Source of the DNA: Mercurialis annua
Lineage: Eukaryota > Streptophyta > Magnoliopsida > Malpighiales > Euphorbiaceae
Assembly: GCF_937616625.2 (NCBI RefSeq)
Contig: NC_065570.1
Coordinates: 7,760,001 to 7,824,000 of the forward strand
DNA: 64,000 nt
Direction: 5' to 3'
The notes beneath the pieces were generated by a model that was not told where the DNA came from, did no database searches, and worked only from the letters and a program-made list of their open reading frames with translations. A program made the translations under genes and the position numbers. This document shows, piece after piece, positions 49,535 through 59,676 of this stretch; within the stretch, counting starts at the first letter, position 1; each line of letters starts with the position of its first letter.

Positions 49535-51777
49535 TCATTCCAACAGTTCTTTGCTGGTATCATCCTTATGAACTACAACTTCAATGAAGCACAAACAATC
49601 TTTCTTCGACTCTGTCGCATTCTCAATTGCTTCGATTAGCTCTTCCTCGAATCGAACCTGCATTGATACAGCCGCTTATGATCCGTGTTCTGATTGCATT
49701 ACACTAGTCAGCCATGCTTTAATCACTAACTCACCTTGGTTGTCCAGCATTTGCCTTCACCATTGTGGATAGCATCAACCAAGCCGGTGTAGTTCCAGTT
49801 CTTGATCACATTGTAAGGACCATCGTGATTCTCGAATTCGATGGTGTATCCCCCATTGTTTATCAAGAAGATGATCGTTTTCTGCCCACATTGCAGCATT
49901 GTCGACACATCTTGTGCAGTCACCTATTATGCATTCATCACGGAAGTAACAAATAATTGTAAATCAAATGTTTCACACATTTTACATCACATAACTCATA
50001 ATTGAATAGAACGTTTCATTTGAGAAATCAAAATAGATTATGAAATTCAGGAGTTCGTCGCAATCTTCTTGGATTTGTACCTGAAAGCTACCATCACCAA
50101 TACAGGCGATCACGCGTTTCTCTGGCACAGCTCGAGCGTAGCCAAGAGTTGCCCCGACTGACCAACCAATTAATCCATGCTGCATTTGGAACTCATATCT
50201 GCAAATTCAATTTCATATGCTAAAATAGAAGTGCATAGGCTAAAATAAAACATGAGATTCTTCATAGCTTACCCGCATCCCCTAGGCAATTTGAGCTTCT
50301 GGCAGTTAAACCATGAGTCTTCGGTCTCAGCAATGACAGCAGTTTCACTAGACAGCATTTTCTGTACATGCTGGAACAGAACATTGACTCTCAATGGTTC
50401 TTTAGGTTCACTTTTCAAAGGCTGGCCTTCAGGAACATAAATGCTACGATAATTCTCATGAGCAGTATTATTCGGCTTGAGCCTTTTCGCAAGAGCCTTA
50501 AGAAAATCCTTCATCAGAACACATCCAAATGCAGGGCCGTAGGCAATCACCACTCGATCAGGCTGAACAATGATGGCCTTCTCTCTTTTAAGAAGGAGAG
50601 AATATCCAGCAGAGCTATAGTCATTGAAAATAGGTCCGGCAAACAAGTAAGCATCGGAAGATTCCACAATTTCAGCACAGAAAGCAGTGCTCATGGCACC
50701 CCTGTAAGTTCCAATGAAATGAGGATGGTGCTCCGGCACGAGTCCTTTAGCTGACGGCATCACGGCCCAAGCGTAGCCACAAGCATCAGCTAACTCAGAA
50801 AAAGCTTCACATGCTTTTGCAACCCGCAGTTTCGGCCCAGCAACCAACACTGGTTTCGCTGCTTTGTTCAAAAACTCTGCTGCTGCTTTTACTGCAGCCT
50901 CCAAACCCGTTTCATTGCTGAATCTGCATGAGAAAAAACAATTTCATATTACTAATATGCCATCATCCACAATAAACTATCTATGAACCATATAATACAT
51001 CAACCCCTAAACACAAATCATCAACTAAAAGAAAAACCTACCTGGGAGAGAGCGAAAACGGAACCGGCTCTCGGCCAAAAGTAGGATGAGGAATAGCAGG
51101 CAAGTTACAGCTAACACTAATATAAGCAGGCTTGCTTTCTCTCAAAGCAGTTGTTATTGCAGTATCAATCAGATCATGCGCATCTTCCAAATTGTTCACC
51201 ACTGCCTAGTATAACAATTCAAACACCAATTAAAACCCTTAAATAATAACAAATACCGGGAGTAAAAGCTACCCAGATGAGAATTATATACCTGAAAGCA
51301 AGTAAGAGGCTGAAAAGAGTGAAAACACCTCAACTCCTGACTAAAATCAGGCAAACCAATGGCATGATGCAAACTCTTATTATAATCATTAGAGTTAGGG
51401 CCACCGACAATACAAATAACAGGTAAGTTTTCACCATAAGCACCGGCGATAGCATTCAAAACACTTAAACCGCCAACAGTGAACGTAACAACACAAGCAC
51501 CAACTCCACGAGATCGCGCATAACCATCGGCAGCATATCCGGCATTGAGCTCGTTACAGCACCTAACAAGGTTGAGTCCAGGCTCAGCTGTTAAATGATC
51601 AAGAAGCGTAAGGTTAAAGTCACCAGGAACGGAAAAAACATCAGTGACACCAATTTGAACAAGACGACGAGCTAAGTGACGGGCGAGAGTGGAGTCAGGT
51701 GAGCTGATGATTGATGATGAGCACATGTCACTGAAAGTGGGGTTCGAGGTGTCAAGAGATCCAATATTTGTGTGCAT
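49535..51777 (-). CDS. PDC: Pyruvate decarboxylase, C-terminally truncated by an in-frame stop
   Basis: A thiamine-diphosphate enzyme that converts pyruvate to acetaldehyde and CO2 in the cytosol for ethanol fermentation. Six exons in transcript order, 51777-51292, 51205-51042, 50923-50273, 50198-50081, 49923-49735 and 49657-49535, join in phase into 576 residues. Key residues are present: Asp53 (PGDFNL), Glu76 (CNELNAGY), His137-His138 (LHHAIGL), the cofactor motif GDG at 468-470 through NN at 495-496, and Glu502. The last codon is TGA at 49535-49537, where plant PDCs have TGG (LLEWGSRVS). The family-like sequence continues in frame for 15 more codons to a TAG at 49487-49489. Other departures are Glu418 in the usual ETGDSW motif and Arg in the usual TYWGA motif. 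It may be a weakened enzyme or an early pseudogene. The ATG at 51777 is the first in frame; an upstream extension would need a TTG start. Confidence 0.85.
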
Positions 51778-51844
51778 ACTGTAAAATGTAGACAAGAAAA
51801 GAAACGGTTTGATGATGAGGAACAGAGAGGAAATGGGAAGTAAG

Positions 51845-51852
51845 TATTTATA
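51845..51852 (-). promoter_or_regulatory. TATA box of the pyruvate decarboxylase gene
   Basis: On the minus strand TATAAATA lies about 67 bases before the ATG at 51777. The predicted leader is about 35-40 bases. Confidence 0.6.
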
Positions 51853-51972
51853 GTGATGTGTGTGTGTTTATGTTCTGTAGGATTCAGTTGCTGTTTGGTT
51901 GTCCGATGATCCATCATTTTCTCTCATGCAAAAAAGAAAAACAAATTACTAGAAAAAATGTTGCGCAAGTAA

Positions 51973-52256
51973 TTGCTTTTTTAATGACTTAAGTAACAAT
52001 TTGCCCCCTCGTCTTATAGTCATAAACTTGTATATTATAAGTAATAAGTCCTATTTTGTAATTTGCCTCTAAATTTGTAAATTATTTGTCCCTCATTGGC
52101 AATTTGCCCCATCAAATTTTAAGATAATTTTTTAAAATTGGGCTAATTGCTCATAATTAAAAAGTTCATGACTAATTTGTCCACAAAATTAATTTATGTG
52201 TTAATACTCCATTGCTTACAAGTTGAAGGGGCAAATTGCTATTTAAGTCTCATTTT
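51973..52256. mobile_element. MITE with GACTTAAGTA termini
   Basis: The left end GACTTAAGTAACAATTTGCC and right end GGCAAATTGCTATTTAAGTC are inverted copies. The interior repeats AATTTGTCC and TTAATTTATG phrases shared with 26358-26661. No coding capacity. Confidence 0.7.
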
Positions 52257-52398
52257 AATTTTGGCATTCATGAAAAATAATTGGCCGTTTCTTAATAGAA
52301 TTACTATTTGCATTCCAACATTTAATTTTTAAATATTCTTTAAAAAAAATTACTGATGGATCTCTAAGCATCAAAGGTGTTTTGAGTATCTCAAAGTG

Positions 52399-52623
52399 GA
52401 GAAATTTTTAGGTAAACTCGATTCATTACATTATTTATGAACTAAACCTATCACATTATAACACGTCATTAAAATAATAACACTATCGTATTATTACTAT
52501 TCAAAAGTGTAAAAGAGTAATAAAAAAATTACGATAGTGCCACTATTTTAGTGACGTGTCATAATATGATAGGTTAGTTCACAGATGACGTGATAGACTA
52601 AGTCTACCTAAGAATATCTTCTC
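52399..52623. mobile_element. 225-bp palindromic MITE, complete copy
   Basis: Ends GAGAAATTTTTAGGTA and TACCTAAGAATATCTTCTC. The arms carry AACACGTCATTAAAAT and its inverse, as in 13104-13328. It lies upstream of the PDC gene, beyond the 51973-52256 element. Confidence 0.75.
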
Positions 52624-53190
52624 GAAGTGTCGTTGGTCTAGGACCCGAGTGGCGAATCTGCAAATGGATTAGCAAATGAACTTGGGTTTTTAGACTCAAG
52701 GTCCATTACGATTTTTAAGTTAGAGAGTATTTGTCGAGAATACTCTTTTTTGAAAATAACTTTTAAAAATACTCTGGATTTAAAAATTTATTTTTTTATT
52801 TTTTAAAAAAGAAATTAGTTCTTCACTCTGAAAATTTATAAAAATATTTTGCTTTTTTTTGTTTTGAAATTGATTTATAAACGGTTTTTAAAATGTACTT
52901 TGAAACTATATTAGAAGCGGTTTTTTAAAACTGTTCCGAATTATTTTTTTAGAATAGGTTTGAAATCTTTGAAACCCTCTTATAAACCGTTTTTGCAATA
53001 AATTGTACTTTTTAGATCGTTTGAAACTCCATTAAAAATAGTCTATACTATTTCTAATTGTGTTTTTTAGAAACCATTTGAAACTGCAGTGTAAAAAAAT
53101 AAAGATTCGAAATTTTTGTTAATGACTAAAAATATTTAGTTTGGAGGTTAAATTTTGCAAATATTTTTATTTTAATGTAACTTTATAAAT
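52624..53190. other. AT-rich intergenic DNA
   Basis: No gene. Phrases such as GCGGTTTTTTAAAACTGTTC and GTTTGAAACT recur in diverged form (52860-53090), suggesting an old small tandem or hairpin repeat. Confidence 0.45.
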
Positions 53191-53457
53191 TGTAATACCC
53201 CAAATATTAATTGTGCTACGTGTCGTAAATTCCGATAAATTAAATCAATATGGAATTAATTTAATTTTATTGGGAATTTAGACTAATTTTCGTTAAGCGT
53301 ATTAGCGGGATTTGAGGATAAGGATAGAAAATTAATATAAAATAAAATATAAATCCCGTAATGAAAATTATTTCGCCAAGGTCCGCGAAATGTTTTATAA
53401 TATCTGTGGTAAAAGTTTCGGGTCAATCAGAGACCTTTTAAAATTTGGATCGTGACA
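53191..53457 (+). mobile_element. Short solo LTR related to the 55775 element
   Basis: Begins TGTAATACCC and ends TCGTGACA like the full LTRs, and shares the stretch ATTTCGCCAAGGTCCGCGAA and what follows with them (53371-53445 against 55997-56085). It then jumps directly to the terminal TTTGGATCGTGACA, so about 2 kb of the full LTR is absent. The flanks TAAAT and CAAAT may be a 5-bp duplication with one change. Confidence 0.65.
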
Positions 53458-54745
53458 CAAATGTCGCAAGTTAGAGAAATTGTTGCTTGTCAAAAATCTG
53501 CCGATGGATGCCACTGTCAGCTGCCTTATAAACCCAGCTTCTCACAGTTGGGATCGTAGAAACTTCTTTCCTTCCATTTGAAACTGAAACGATTCTGAAA
53601 ATGGTCCTTAGTGCAAGATCTTCCCAGATAAGATGTTTTGGAAGTATACCAAGAATGGACTGTATTCAGTAAAATCGGGATATCATGTTTGCCAACTTCT
53701 GAAGTTCCATGACAGAACAAGTGGTGGGTCAGCTTATTCCATCTCAGATATTTGGAGTAAGGTGTGGAAGATTTAGTCCATTCCTAAGGTGAAACACTTC
53801 TTATGGAGAGTGCTAAAGAATATGCTTCCGTGCTACCAGGTGTTGAAGGATAGAGGAGTTGAAGTAGACGTTAGCTGCCCTAGGTGAAGGGGAGATGGTG
53901 AATCGATTCTTCATGTGTTGAAGGAATATGCTTGGGCGAGAGGGATTTGGCTTTGTTCACAGCTGGGTCTTCGTGTTGAAGATATAGCAGCTCCCAATGT
54001 CAACGTCTGGGTTGAAAGAATGATGAAGCTGCTAAATAAGACAGATTTTGCTTATTTTGTCACCATCTTGTGGCAACTATGGTACTCTCGTAATATCCTA
54101 ATCTATGAAGGAAAAGACGATACAGTGGAGTCTCTTTTGAATAGATGCAAGGACAATATTATTGATAAGGAACGTTGTGAGGAGGTAATAACAGATGCCC
54201 ACAATGCTCGTTCTAGTTGGAAAGCTCCTGCTCCTGGGGTAGTTAAGATGAATTCTGATTTGGCAGTGTCTTCAGAAAATGGTTCAGCAGGCTTGGGAGT
54301 GGTATTTAGGGATGGAGATGGCGAAGTTTTAGTTTCAGTGGGCAAAACGATGGTCGGTGTTCAGTCTGTGGCCATTAGGGAAAGTTTGGCTATTTTGCAT
54401 GGCCTGCATGTTGCTGTGGACTGTGGCTTTTCTCGAGTTGCTGATGAGAGTGATTCTTTACAGGTCATTCAAATGATCCAACAATGCAGGACAGACCCAA
54501 CTCACCAAGGATTAGTTATTGGTGACATTCTTAGTATGATTATGAGCTTTATTAGCATTAGCTTTGATTAAATTCCGCGTGATTTTAACAAAGCGGCTCA
54601 CTATTTAGCTAAGTGGGTTTTATCTACTACTGAGGATATGGTGATTATGGAGGATGTTCCTAATCCCATTCGACATTGTATTACCAAAAATATATCTTTG
54701 GCTTTTGAGAATTCAATATAATTTCTCTTTGACGATAAAAAAAAG
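53458..54745 (+). pseudogene. 5'-truncated LINE with zf-RVT and RNase H domains
   Basis: From about 53625 an interrupted frame reads as the C-terminal part of a plant LINE ORF2: zf-RVT-like sequence (KYTKNGLYSVKSGYHV, PKVKHFLWRVLKNMLP, VSCPR), then an RNase H domain (APAPGVVKMNSDLAVSSENG to the region after ESDSLQVIQ). Stops interrupt it at about 53776, 53885 and 54569; the longest open piece is 53915-54571 (218 codons). The RNase H part keeps the first and last acidic positions. The element ends in an A-rich tail at about 54736-54760. Inactive. Confidence 0.8.
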
Positions 54746-54760
54746 ATAATAAAAAGAGTC

Positions 54761-55471
54761 CAGATAAAATGTACAGGTGCGAAGTGATCTTGTTATCCTT
54801 TTTTTAGGCCACTCAGCTAGGTCATTGTTTCAGAGTGATGTGTCATTTTATATGACGTTCCATCATGAATCCCTCTAAGAGGTCTGTGTCGGTTAGACAT
54901 TAATGTCTCAGTTACATCCGATGCGACTCCATTTTGCATTTAGAGGTATTTAAATGTTCTTCAAATTTGGGCGATTACTCTTTCTCCTGTTCTTTTTCTA
55001 CACCCTTTGCATTTAGCATCTTTTGGGTTATTGCTGTCGTTTCAATTCCCTTTCCTATTTTAAACATTTGATTATAAGATTTATTTTTATTGCTTTCATT
55101 TCTTTTGTTCTTTTTGTTGTCATTTTTTTGTGGAGTGTTACCTCTATCATCCTTCTCCTTTTTCTTTAGTTTTTTTTATTGTTCGTGATTTTCCAAGAGC
55201 AGAAGGTTTGCCTAAAGCAGGTAAGACCCTCAAGATGAATTTTCTGAACTCATTTTCTCCAGCCAATGTAGTAACATTTCGCGAGTCATATAGTTCTCCA
55301 TATGATTTTCCTCTTAACTTAACTGGTACCGGTAGCCATGCTAACTCTTCTCCCCTCCTAATAGCTCTTTTGTTTTTGAAGAGCACCTTTTAGAGAATTT
55401 TCGCTTTTCTCTTCATCCTTTTTTTTTATCTTTTTATAATGTATGAGGGCCAACCATTTTTCATCTGCATC
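54761..55471. other. Spacer between the dead LINE and the MULE-like element
   Basis: No gene recognised. Short frames on both strands at 55130-55393 overlap each other and look like chance. Confidence 0.45.
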
Positions 55472-55774
55472 CTAATTCCATGGCTAAACCATGACACTCT
55501 AATTTAGGGCACAAAACCCACCAAACTTTCAATAGCATCACTAAATTCTCTAGATTTTACTTAATAGGCCAATAAACCTTTTTTATTCCAAAACCGTCCC
55601 AACAAACCGTCCCTACCTAAAAATGACCAAAATACTCCTAAAGTCATAAAAGTCAAACTAACCCCATCTAATCAAACCTAAACACACTATCCCAACCAGC
55701 CAATCAAATTAAACATAAGCCAACCATCCAATTCAAACATAAATTACTTTTTCCACCTAACTAAATGAAATTAT

Positions 55775-58197
55775 TGTAATACCCTGTAAGTTCAGGTGCC
55801 GTTTAGTGCAACGTGTCCGGCAGAGAAGGACCGGAGTTGCAGAGATAAAGATATTGGATATTAAAGAAAAGGATAATATGGAGTAAGACGTATATGTTTG
55901 AGGATTAGAATAAGAAAATAAGGAAAAATATCAAGAAAAGTTACAAACTAGAGTTCAGGGACTAAAGTGGTAATTTAACCAGTTAAGTCCGAAAATGGAA
56001 TTATTTCGCCAAGGTCCGCGAAATGTTTTATAGTATTGGTGGTAAAAGTTTCAGGTCAATCGGAGACCTTTTAAAATTTGGACGCGGATTCATTTTGGGC
56101 TAAATTGTCAATTTTGAAGAATTCAAGGACCAAAGTGCAAATTAGCCAATTTAGCCTCGAGAATAGCAATCGGAAGATTATCGACGAGAATAGTTATATT
56201 TGGAGTAGTATTATTTATTTGGATATAAATAATACGTAGATATTCGAGTTTAAGTGAGTAATTAACCGTTCGGTTAAAATTAGAAAGTTTAAAAGAGAAA
56301 TGGTTTAAGTTAAAGAATTGAAGGATTAAAGTGGCTAATTAGCCAACTTATATGTTAAGGAAAGGAAGGAATCAGATGATTCCAGAGAGCAGAAGAGGAA
56401 GAGAGAAAGGAAAGGGCGAACGATTACGTTCCGCCGCCGTTTCGCCGTTTCTCGCCCAAATCGCGAGTTCTTTATATCGATTCGTTCAGAATTCGATTCT
56501 CTATCATCGCTAAGCTTCAAATCGAGGTAAGCTTGACGTTTTGGTTTAAGGTTTCGAGCGGTTTTATCGTTTTAACGATTTTGGATTCGAATTTGACGTT
56601 TTTGAAGTTATTATGACGTTTTTGAAGAAACCGAGATATGGGTTTTGAGTATGGATGTGTGAAGCATGTCGGAATGGTGATAAAACCCCGGAAATCAACT
56701 TCCGAGGAGCTGTGCACGTGGTGCACGACCGTGTACCACGGGTGCACGAACGTGTACTGAAAGTACACGAACGTGCACCTAGCAAGGTACACGATCGTGT
56801 ACCTAAAGTACACGAACGTGCACTTTTCATGGTGCACGAACGTGTACTAGAAGTACACGAACGTGTACCCCTGAGGTGCACGAACGTGCACTTGGTTGCA
56901 CGATCGTGAACCCACCTCGGGGCAAGCCCGTGTACCCCGGCTCATATTCACGAGTGTATGACGTCTATTTGATCTAGAGATTTGATATTTTCGAGAAAAT
57001 TGGATTAAAATATTATCGAAGTCAAGAGTCGTATCGGGAATACGATCATATCGAACTAAGTTTATAACTTAGAGTTTTAGTATTAAGTTTACGATGATGG
57101 ATTAAACGTACATATGATTTGAATAGGAAGTGGATACATCGACGAGGTACGAGATCGACGAGCTGGAATAGTTAAAAGAGTGAATGACGTGTGGAGCTTA
57201 CGTTTGGATATAAGGAATAGCGATCGTTGTGAGTTAAACTTTACTTCGAGTATTATTACGCAATAGATAGTTTTTATATTATAAATATAATATTAAACTA
57301 CATCGCATGCTATAGTATTTTATCGATAGAAATGAATTTGTACATCGTATTATCGAACATATATAGATTGTGAAAACTAGTATATGATCCGGGGGAAACA
57401 AGCTACCTATTGGGTGTCAATAGGCTGTGTGATCACCAGCGTCCGGGTAAGTCATAGATAGAGATTTCATGGGTCGTATATCATACTTGTTTGTGCATGC
57501 GATACAGAGCCTATCTGGTTGAACTATCCCGGGGCCTGTATCTGCGAGTCGGCTGGTTGAACTATCCCGGACTCATATCGATCGATCGTTAGATGTTGTG
57601 ATAATGTTCATTATGCATACTAAGGTATTAGGGTTTCGATCGGATCAAATGCTCGAAGTATAATATGTTTGTATATATGTGTTTTGTTTTAAATGCGATG
57701 TTATTTTCTATAATACCTTAGTAATGTGTTATCTCACTCAGTATTTCCCCAAATACTGACCCCTCACATTGATGTTTTCAGGTGTTTAGAGTCGGATCAG
57801 ACAGACCGTCTTTGGTGTGCTGAGTACGAGTCCCCTTGGTGCTGCAGTAGTATACGTATGACGAGTCTTAACATAGAATAGTCAGGTCTTATAGGTTGTG
57901 TACATATTTAATGTTTGTTTGATGTGACGTCTTTTCGTTGTCAGTTTTGTATTGATCGATAGACGGGCTAGTACGTACAAGTTACGGAAGTGAGATGCCC
58001 ACTATGGTTGTATCGATGATGTGATATATATGATGTACGTTATGATTGTAAACGTGTCTTCTTATTACATGTTTATAGGATAGTTGTGTTTGCGTTTCCG
58101 CGAAAAAGTTAGAGTGGTTTTAGGCTTGCTACGGGTTTCGGAGCTACCACTCCCATTCCCTAGCGCCGGTCTCGGCTCAATAATTTGGGTCGTGACA
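55775..58197 (+). repeat. 5' LTR
   Basis: 2,423 bp from TGTAATACCC to CGTGACA (TG...CA). It contains a CCGCCGCC-bearing patch near 56430, an array of 16-bp palindromes at 56712-56911 and a region with two similar phrases CTGGTTGAACTATCCCGG (57508-57570). Confidence 0.85.
56712..56911. repeat. Array of 16-bp palindromes in the 5' LTR
   Basis: Nine or so units of the form GTRCACGAACGTGYAC, one of them a perfect palindrome (GTACACGATCGTGTAC). Spacers are mostly 5 or 8 bases, so unit starts are 21 or 24 bp apart. Open frames across it on both strands only reflect the three-base periodicity. Confidence 0.9.
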
Positions 58198-58201
58198 AAG
58201 T

Positions 58202-58213
58202 TGGTATCAGAGC
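58202..58213 (+). other. Primer-binding site
   Basis: TGGTATCAGAGC, complementary to the 3' end of initiator-Met tRNA, begins four bases after the LTR end. A second copy lies at 62104-62115 after the right LTR. Confidence 0.85.
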
Positions 58214-58252
58214 AGTTGGTCCAGTTACCTCTGCTAATATGTGATTTGAGTG

Positions 58253-59676
58253 CAGTTGGTCCATGATACCACTGCGAGTCTGTGATTGATGTTTGCTTGT
58301 TCCTAGGTATTATGTCATTAGACTAAGTTAGGAACTACTGCAGCTATAGAATTGAGCCATGTCTGATCCAAGTCGTTTGTATTATTTGTTTTGTGATCGA
58401 ATTGATTGATTGTGAATTCTTGTAGGTTTCATTATGATAAGTATGATCGATGGATTGTGAAATTCTTGTTTGTTTCATTATGACAAGTATGATCGATGGA
58501 TTGTGAAACCTTTGTTTGTTTCTTTGCGAAATACGTATATGACGTATAGATGGTATCGAAATCGAATTATCGAAATCGATCGAAGGGTTAAGATGTGCAT
58601 AAAGAAAAAGTATGAAGTTACAAAAGTGGAAGAACTTATCGTGAACAGAGTTTAAATGTCTAGAGAACTTACAAAACTTGAAGTTTAAAACTTTTTGAAA
58701 GTTGTTTGTTTAAACAATTTGGAAAACATAATTGTGCCTAGACCCGCGATAGTCATCGATAGGTGCCACGACATTGATAGAAATGCATCACTACATATAT
58801 CTGTACATACATCAATAGGACATGCATCATATGCATTATGTTCGGACGAAAAGGTGAGATGTGGCAACTCTTTGGGGATGAGAGACGTCATCACCCTAGT
58901 GCACAATTTTGTTAAAATGAAAATGAAATTTGATTTAAAGTTCAAAATGAATCGTTTTATCGAAAGAGTTTTGAAAGAGTTTTGTTTTCATGTAAGTATA
59001 CCTAGACCAGAACTCTGTGACGGAAGTGAAGTGCTCGCGAGCCAGCTGCGATCAAGACCAAGAAGCGAATGAATACGTATCGTTGCGAAAATATAGACGT
59101 TATGCTTCTAGGATATGAACTTAGTTTCGAGTTAACGAGCTAGTATATAGTTAAGATCGTGAATACGTTGGACAGTGATATGTACCTGATTAGTGATGTG
59201 TTAGAAAGTAAGTATTTCTTTGACGGGATGTCAAAGATCTTAAACAAGGATATAAGAGAAGAAGTGGATATGAAGGATGAAGTTTGTATAAGAGAAGTAA
59301 ATGATAGATGTACGTGAATAGCGGAATGAAAATGATTGGATGGTGAACTAGGACGTTCATATTGTATGATAGGAGTATGAAAAGAGGATAGTTGAGTATA
59401 GGAATCGATTTATAGTTTATGCTTTGAAGATAGAAGATTGCCCTTATGATAAGATGAGGTGGATATTGTGTGATATTAGAAAGACGTCGGATTTAATAAG
59501 GATATGGGCGATAGATGTACAAGGATAGGAGCGACGAGTCAAGAAAGCGTGTGATGGAATACAAAGTATATAGTATTGAATGTTAAACAAGGAACAAATG
59601 AAAAAGGTCAAGGGTTTAAGATAAGTAAAAAGGTTGTATGAAAATTCGAGGACGAATTTTTATAAGGGGGGAAGAA
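58253..59676 (+). other. Internal region of the LTR retrotransposon, without retroviral-type genes
   Basis: 1,424 bp. The longest frame, 125 codons at 58695-59072, shows no gag zinc knuckle, protease, polymerase or integrase motif. The region ends with the polypurine tract at 59664-59676. A phrase around GATCGATGGATTGTGAAA is duplicated at 58446-58510. It probably serves as packaging and priming sequence only. Confidence 0.7.
59664..59676 (+). other. Polypurine tract
   Basis: AAGGGGGGAAGAA immediately before the TGTAATACCC of the right LTR, the primer site for plus-strand synthesis. Confidence 0.85.

Noticed and set aside
51778..51795. PDC start extended upstream
   Set aside because: It needs a TTG start; the first in-frame ATG is at 51777 and fits the TATA box spacing.
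56564..56909. Overlapping open frames on both strands (repeated VHERV and RSCT motifs), with the same at 60466-60811
   Set aside because: They arise because palindromic units are spaced by multiples of three bases inside the LTRs; no known domain, and the same array is open in several frames.
56712..56911. CRISPR-like look (short repeats with short spacers)
   Set aside because: Plant nuclear DNA, spacers of only 4-8 bases, units are palindromes within an LTR, and no cas genes.
58695..59072. 125-codon frame inside the LTR retrotransposon
   Set aside because: No gag or pol motif, no zinc knuckle; treated as non-coding interior.
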